In this document: in pieces, positions 58,841 to 64,000 of the stretch
How positions within the stretch are numbered: the first letter of the stretch is position 1
Layout: every line of letters begins with the position of its first letter
Source of the DNA: Bursaphelenchus xylophilus
Taxonomy: Eukaryota > Nematoda > Chromadorea > Rhabditida > Aphelenchoididae
Length of the DNA: 64,000 nucleotides
NCBI GenBank assembly: GCA_904066235.2
Contig: CAJFCV020000006.1
Location: 3,224,001 to 3,288,000, forward strand
Reading direction: 5' to 3'
Position numbers and translations under genes: made by a program
Notes under the pieces: generated by a model
Told to the model about the DNA's origin: nothing
The model's input: only the letters and a program-made list of their open reading frames with translations
Databases searched by the model: none

Positions 58841-59633
58841 ACAAGGGAAGTCGTTCAGATCGCAAATGAGTTGAGCTATGGGACCGGTATATTCTGATTC
58901 TCCATATTTCAAAACGGTAAGAGCTAAAACAGTTTTTGCGTCTGGGCCCTAGTTTTCGAGAAAATCGACCGTAAAGTTTGATCGGAAACCCCGCTAAATA
59001 GTCTTCGCTCCGAAAGACCTTTGGATCAAGAGCCAAATGGCGGAGGGCGAGTGAAAACGCTCTCAAAATTCTTTTGTCCGGGATGCCGAGGAAGGTTCGA
59101 GTCCCGCTAGGCTCAAACCCATGTTCAAAGAGCTTTGATATTAAAAATGATAAAAAATAAAAAAAATTTAGTTTTTTGTGGTGAAGTGTACCCCAATAAT
59201 TTCAGATCAAATAGTTTTTTTAGGAATAAACACTTCATTTTTGAGTTCAGCGCAGAAATATGCCTATTTGGCATGCATTTCAAGATTTTCTCCAAAGTAT
59301 GTAAAAGGAAAAATTTTTTTTTTGCTTTGCAACCACTATGAATTTATACATCAGGGTTTGCTCCTAGCGGGACTCGAACCTTCCCCGGCATCCCAGACAA
59401 AAGGATTTCGAGAGCGTTTTCACTCGCCCTCCGCCATTTGGCTCTTGATCCAAAGGTCTTTCGGAGCGAAGACTATTTAGCGGGGTTTCCGATCAAACTT
59501 TACGGTCGATTTTCTCGAAAACTAGGGCCCAGACGCAAAAACTGTTTTAGCTCTTACCGTTTTGAAATATGGAGAACCAGAATATACCGGTCCCATAGCT
59601 CAACTCATTTGCGATCTGAACGACTTCCCTTGT
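58841..59633. repeat. 0.8 kb palindrome with two inverted tRNA-like segments
   Basis: The arms 58841-59118 and about 59356-59633 are nearly identical complements (blocks GGGAAGTCGTTCAGATCGCA, GTCTTCGCTCCGAAAGACCT and others). Each contains a B-box GGTTCGAGTCC. The loop is AT-rich and unrelated. Confidence 0.92.
59030..59114 (+). other. tRNA-like segment (Leu/Ser type), probably SINE-like or pseudogene
   Basis: The segment of 85 nt has the length of a long-variable-arm tRNA. GAGCCAA at its 5' end pairs with TAGGCTC at its 3' end at 6 of 7 positions. A TGGCGGAG A-box-like start and an exact GGTTCGAGTCC B box are present. The T stem and anticodon stem do not form well, so it is not a functional tRNA as it stands. 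A second, inverted copy lies near 59363-59447 in the other palindrome arm. Confidence 0.4.
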
Positions 59634-59821
59634 AAGTGATCAGAAAGTTTTGTCCACCATTTTTTTAAAAATGCCCAAACAAATGCCCTTAAAGTGCAAA
59701 TATAAAAAATTCCGTTTTTCCACATGCTTTGCAGCTCTTTCTGATTGGGTAGTTAAAATTTGGACCATGTAGCTCAGTTAACAGCCGAGCTACAGGGTGG
59801 TCAGAGAGATATGTCCGGGAG

Positions 59822-60048
59822 TATACCATTTTGCATCCGGGAAGTATCAAAAATGTGGCAAAATACCTCCCACTCCAAGTGAAAAGACTTCTTTTTGAAG
59901 GGCGCGCCCTTCGTCCTCACGAAAAGAGCTGGCGCGCTTTTGAAATCGGAGTTTTTTTACTTGGAGAGGGAGGTATTTTGCCACATTTTTTGATGCATCC
60001 TGGATGCAAAATGGTACGTTTTTTGACACTGCATCAGGTCGCCCACTG
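59822..60048. mobile_element. CAGTGGGG hairpin MITE, copy 11 (left end lost)
   Basis: Starts at ATACCATTTTGCATCCGGG, missing the first 30 bases of the left TIR. The right end is intact (CAGGTCGCCCACTG, then TA). Both inner arms carry the variant AAAATACCTCCC / GGGAGGTATTTT in place of the usual AAAATGCTTCCC. Confidence 0.85.
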
Positions 60049-60826
60049 TAATGAATAATATTGGACCGAAAATGAAAGAAATTTCCTTTGTGATGATGTC
60101 CGCAGTACTCAAAAATGATGGTGACATTCCACCTAGCCCCCTACTGCCTGCACAATGCATATGAAAAACATACGAAAAATCTGAGCGTCGCATTGATACA
60201 AGTCCGACAATTTTGAGCCTACAACTTTTGGCAGTAAACGGGATCAATGTTTTCGTCTTTCGTAACTACGGATTAAGCCTACATGTTCCCAGGCTTGCTA
60301 GTCCATAATTGAATACTATTAGTCACACATTGTTTTCATGAATAGTGTAGCAGGTGCAACAGAAAGTTTCCAGTACAATGAAGGAAAATTGGTGCTGCAA
60401 ATACTACATGAATCAAAAATGCAAAACGTACGTACGGTAGAGCAAAACATAGAAACGGCAAAAAACATTAAAAAAACTTGTAAATTGTACTGTGAAATGT
60501 AGTAAACAGAACGAAAACGTTTTCACAGACAGCAAAATGTTACTGTTATTTTTTGTACCCGTACTAATTTTCGTCAACAGGAGAAGACAAAATAGGACGC
60601 AGATACATACTGTGAACACCAAAACAAAAGTGTAGAAGACTATTTTTGAAAACAAGGGCAAGGCAATTATCAATAACTATTTTTTCCGGCATATCGTTTA
60701 GTCTTTGAGCTTGGAATTACTATGTGTATGCGTTCGAAGAATAAGATTGTGCCTGCAGAAAAGGATGGATAAAAAAAGTGTCTCTAAGTGCTACTATTTG
60801 CACTCTGCAACAGGTGGGACAAACAG

Positions 60827-60867
60827 TCAACATATCATTTTCTGAGTTTCAGAAAATGATATGTTGA
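60827..60867. repeat. perfect 19-bp hairpin with 3-nt loop
   Basis: TCAACATATCATTTTCTGA, loop GTT, then the exact complement. It stands alone in AT-rich DNA. Confidence 0.9.
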
Positions 60868-62137
60868 GTGGCAATCCCTAATTTAACGTTTGAATTTTTA
60901 GTTTGCTGTCACGTTGCATCGACTAGCTACGATAAGTCCTAATTTGAGGGCTATTTTGGTGCGCTTTCATTTTTTTTAATATGATAAACAAGAAATTGCA
61001 CAGTGACAGAGTGGACTTTTGTTTCTCATAGTGCACGTCGCGAAAGGAAAAAATTCTGGGTTATGGTCATCTCTAGGGTAAAAAATAGTTTTTTTAAAAA
61101 CATTACCCTCCCTTGTAAAATTAAGGCTGAAATTTTGAGTAAAAACCTTGCGAAAAAAGCCTGGAAAGCTTGAGCAAGGTGTCGTTATATACGACAAAAC
61201 CGATTTTAAACTCTCAATGTGTGCCAGGTCTCATTTAATAAACCCATCGTGGATCATTTCCCCTCTAAGCGACCACAGAAAGCAAAGATTTGCGTGATAA
61301 ATCATGACCCTCATCTACAGTTTCTCAAAGATTTATGCAGCCGAAGATTAAATATTAAAGGCGGTACAACATTTTTTAAGGTGTGAGTAGTTTATTCCAG
61401 AAAAATTAGTTTGTAACATAAAAAGCGGAATATAATTACATGTGACTGAAGGGTCCATGGAAGTCAAATTATTGAGTAAAGTAAGTGTAGAAAGATATCG
61501 TGGCACGTCTTCTCAGCCTAGACAGGCTATTTCCTGGTCGAGAATTATTATATTTGGTTCGGCACTTCATTAATCAAAGAATTTTGGAGAAAAATATTCG
61601 GCAAAAAATGAAGTATTTTTCTATAAAATTTTTTTAGGTAGATTGATGATTTTGAGGCTGAATGAATTGATTGTGATAAAGCCAAAATCTGACCGTCGCA
61701 CTTGGGGTACTTCCCTTATTAGTACCAGAAGTTTTTTTGGAGACACGGGGTTCAGCCTTATGGATCATGTGGAGTATTTCCGGCCCTCAAAAAAAAATTT
61801 TTTGGAAGGCATAAATTGGGGTGACCAGTTTGGACTCTTAGCTCGATACGGTCGTTTCCTTTCTGCGAAGTAAAATTTTAGTTGGAAAGTCTTTTTTTCA
61901 ACTACAAACAAACAGTTTCTTGTTTTTTTTAATTGTACCTGGCCCAAAATTCGAGCCAAGCCGTCTCTAATAATTTCCGTAGCTCCAAAGCTCTCTTGAA
62001 ATACAAAAATCGAGAAAAGATGACGTCTTCTTCCATATCCAATCTTTCCTTCATCAAAATCAAAGCCAAAAATTCTGAAGTTTTCGACATCACAATTGCA
62101 TTAGCTCCATAATTCAACAAACTAAATTGCAATACCA

Positions 62138-63355
62138 GGGGCCTGTTTCACTAACATAATAATAAATAAATGAAAGGTAGGGGGGAGCGAGAGAGCATCG
62201 AAAACGCGTTGGCGAGCGAGAGAAACCGGACGAAAAGCAGAAGTAGCCTACTTCTCTTTCGGAGTGACTTTTTACGTCCAAAAACCGGAGTTGGCCGCAG
62301 AATTTTGGCCATAACTTTTTTCTCAATTGGTATAGGAACACCCTTCAAAAAACCAAATAAAGCTGACGGTTGAGACTACAACATATCCAAATTTCGTTGT
62401 TTTATTTTCAAGAGTAGATTAGCTATATAGCTTAAAGTACAGAGTACATTTACACTGAAGATACGAAATGTTTTATTTCTCGGTCAATTTCAAAATGTTG
62501 ACGCTTTAATTTATACCAGTCGATAGCCCGTCTTTTTTTCTATGAGGCTTTTTTAGAGGGCCAATTGTAGGTCTTATTATGGCTGAGTTATGGCAAATTT
62601 ACCTCCATTTTTGTCATAAAAAGAGCCCTCAAATCAAAGGAAGAGGAAAAGTTAGCCCCTTTCGGAACGACTTTTTATGGTCAAAAATGGAGGTTACCTT
62701 GATTTAATTGCCCGTAACTCTATCAATTTATGATATATCGCCACCCCTCAAAAAACATAATGTAGCTAAGAAACGTCTTTACACACTGATATGAAATTTG
62801 TAATTATTCTTATAAAAATTGGTGAGAAAAATGCGTTTTTATTCCGCGAAGAAGAAAAAACGAGATGGTTGGCCGTACTACTGTAAAATTAGCGGTCCAC
62901 CGGGCTATAAAAGGAATTCAAAACACATATTGTCTAAAACTACTTAAAAAAGTCTATGTGTTGTTTTTTGGAGGGTTTCAATCCGAAAAGTTTTACCCAA
63001 GTTATGGGAATTTTAAGCTCAAATTTAGTCGGTTTTCTCAAAAATTAAAGCACGCGTACTTTACGATTTTTTTAAGGACGGGTTTTGGCACCACAGCAAT
63101 GAAAATAATCTTGGTGATAGCTGAAACTGTCAGCTTCATTGTAAATTTTGAAGGGTGTTCCTAGACCAACTGAGAAAAAAGTTATGGCCAAAATACTGCC
63201 GCGAACCGCGGTTTTGGACGTAAAAAGTCACTCCCGCAAAAGTAGGCTACTTCTGCTTTTCGTCCGGTTTCTCTTGCTCGCAAACGCGTTTTCGATGCTC
63301 TCTCGCTCCCCCCTACTTCTCTTTTATTTATTTTTATGTTAGTGAAACAGGCCCC
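62138..63355. mobile_element. 1.2 kb long-TIR element, GGGGCCTGTTTCAC ends
   Basis: TIRs of about 210 bp: 62138-62350 and 63140-63355. They begin GGGGCCTGTTTCACTAACAT and share AGCGAGAGAGCATCGAAAAC and ACTTTTTACGTCCAAAA blocks. The interior has a second inverted pair of weaker repeats (TTATGGC...AAATTTACC near 62585 and GGTTACCTTGATTTAATTGCC near 62692) but no transposase. The target-site duplication is not clear. Confidence 0.85.
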
Positions 63356-64000
63356 AGGAAATGATACGGTGTTTAATCTATGGTTCGTTATATTCGTGGA
63401 TGTATAATGGTATACCAACGGAATCTTTACGACTTAATTTAATTTCTCGATGTACTTACGGAAATTACATAGACAACAGCAATGAAAAAAATTTTATTTA
63501 AAGGACATTCTCCGTGTTAAAAGAAATTAAAATCTTTATTTCGAGATAATGCTAAAAATATTATAGGAAACAGCTGGTTTTATTGGAGGAACCACATGCA
63601 TTCACAGCAAGGTAAATGTAAGCATAGAATTTGATTAACATACAGAGTTGCAATACCAGCTGTTTATAATTTTTAGCGAGATTTACAGTAGAGTTGATGT
63701 GCGACAAACACGTGTCGCAAAGCAATAGCGAAACTTAACAAAAAAAGGTTACGAAGAGAAGTTAAGATCCGAAAGTCACAATTTTTGAAAAATTATTTGA
63801 AGATAAAAATTTTTTTGCACAGTGAAGGCGTGAGAAATCAGTCCGGCGACTTTCCGGAAGGAACAGCATTACGACACATCCTATGAATTTTTCTTGCAAT
63901 CTTGAGGGTTGTTTTAAAACTCAAAAAAGTTCACAAGATTAAGTAGCCAGCAGTTGAATAAATAAAATTATTTATGGCCTTGAACTCTTCAAGACCGGTG

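Larger units (their letters stand above)
57539..64000. other. repeat-rich right flank without a clear gene
   Basis: No exon chain is visible. It contains the tRNA-like inverted pair (58841-59633), MITE copy 11, a perfect 19-bp hairpin (60827-60867) and a long-TIR element (62138-63355). A minus-strand frame at 61935-62132 (reading ...LALILMKERLDMEEDV...) followed by a GTACAA donor could be a real exon cut by the long-TIR element, but I cannot connect it to others. Confidence 0.45.

Noticed and set aside
58794..59635. two frames encoding nearly the same 65-residue peptide
   Set aside because: They are the two mirrored arms of one palindrome containing a tRNA-like segment, not a duplicated protein gene.
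60413..60673. hydrophobic 86-residue minus-strand frame resembling membrane segments
   Set aside because: T-rich antisense DNA gives Phe/Leu/Val-rich translations by chance. No ATG context, splice sites or family pattern support it.
1..64000. CRISPR array or bacterial-type operon
   Set aside because: The direct repeats are dispersed hairpin MITEs without regular spacers, and the genes are intron-containing and eukaryotic.

Overview
The window looks like nuclear DNA of a nematode. The genes have many short exons, with TTTTCAG or TTTTAG acceptors and GTAAG donors. One gene encodes an Sre-like 7TM receptor, a family expanded in nematodes, and two encode Argonaute-like proteins. The intergenic and intronic DNA is AT-rich and full of foldback repeats. 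The species cannot be fixed from the sequence alone. All gene models were spliced by eye. For six of them every exon-exon phase closes; the exceptions are stated.

Layout. 1-4580: mostly non-coding with two foldbacks. 4581-6851 (+): 3' end of an unrecognised gene. 9223-15355 (+): an LRCH protein (leucine-rich repeats plus a C-terminal calponin-homology domain), with an apparent alternative 3' end encoding a hydrophobic tail. 15356-23870: repeat-dominated DNA (a 1.7 kb palindrome with a nested TA-flanked element, a 1.2 kb mariner-like TIR element, a broken transposon-like reading frame). 23873-29121 (+): two tandem paralogues of about 405 aa with Argonaute N, L1 and PAZ regions but no MID or PIWI. 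29865-31210 (-): an acyl-CoA thioesterase II (ACOT8-like). 33954-38040 (-): a secreted BPI/LBP-like lipid-binding protein with a tRNA-Lys(CTT) inside its first intron. 38041-49440: 11 kb of repeats. 49441-54046 (-): a complete XPB/ERCC3 helicase. 54732-57527 (-): an Sre-like receptor. 57533-64000: repeats, including an inverted pair of tRNA-like segments and a 1.2 kb long-TIR element.

The strongest leads for new biology are three. First, the pair of PIWI-less Argonaute-like genes, the second of which carries a perfect 54-bp inverted repeat over its last 3' splice site. Second, the long membrane-anchor reading frame that competes with the CH-domain end of LRCH. Third, the hairpin landscape: eleven copies of one 220-255 bp Tc1-like hairpin MITE, four of them at the axis of larger palindromes, with several copies showing matching substitutions in both arms. 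The genes are otherwise unrelated housekeeping and sensory loci and show no operon-like spacing.
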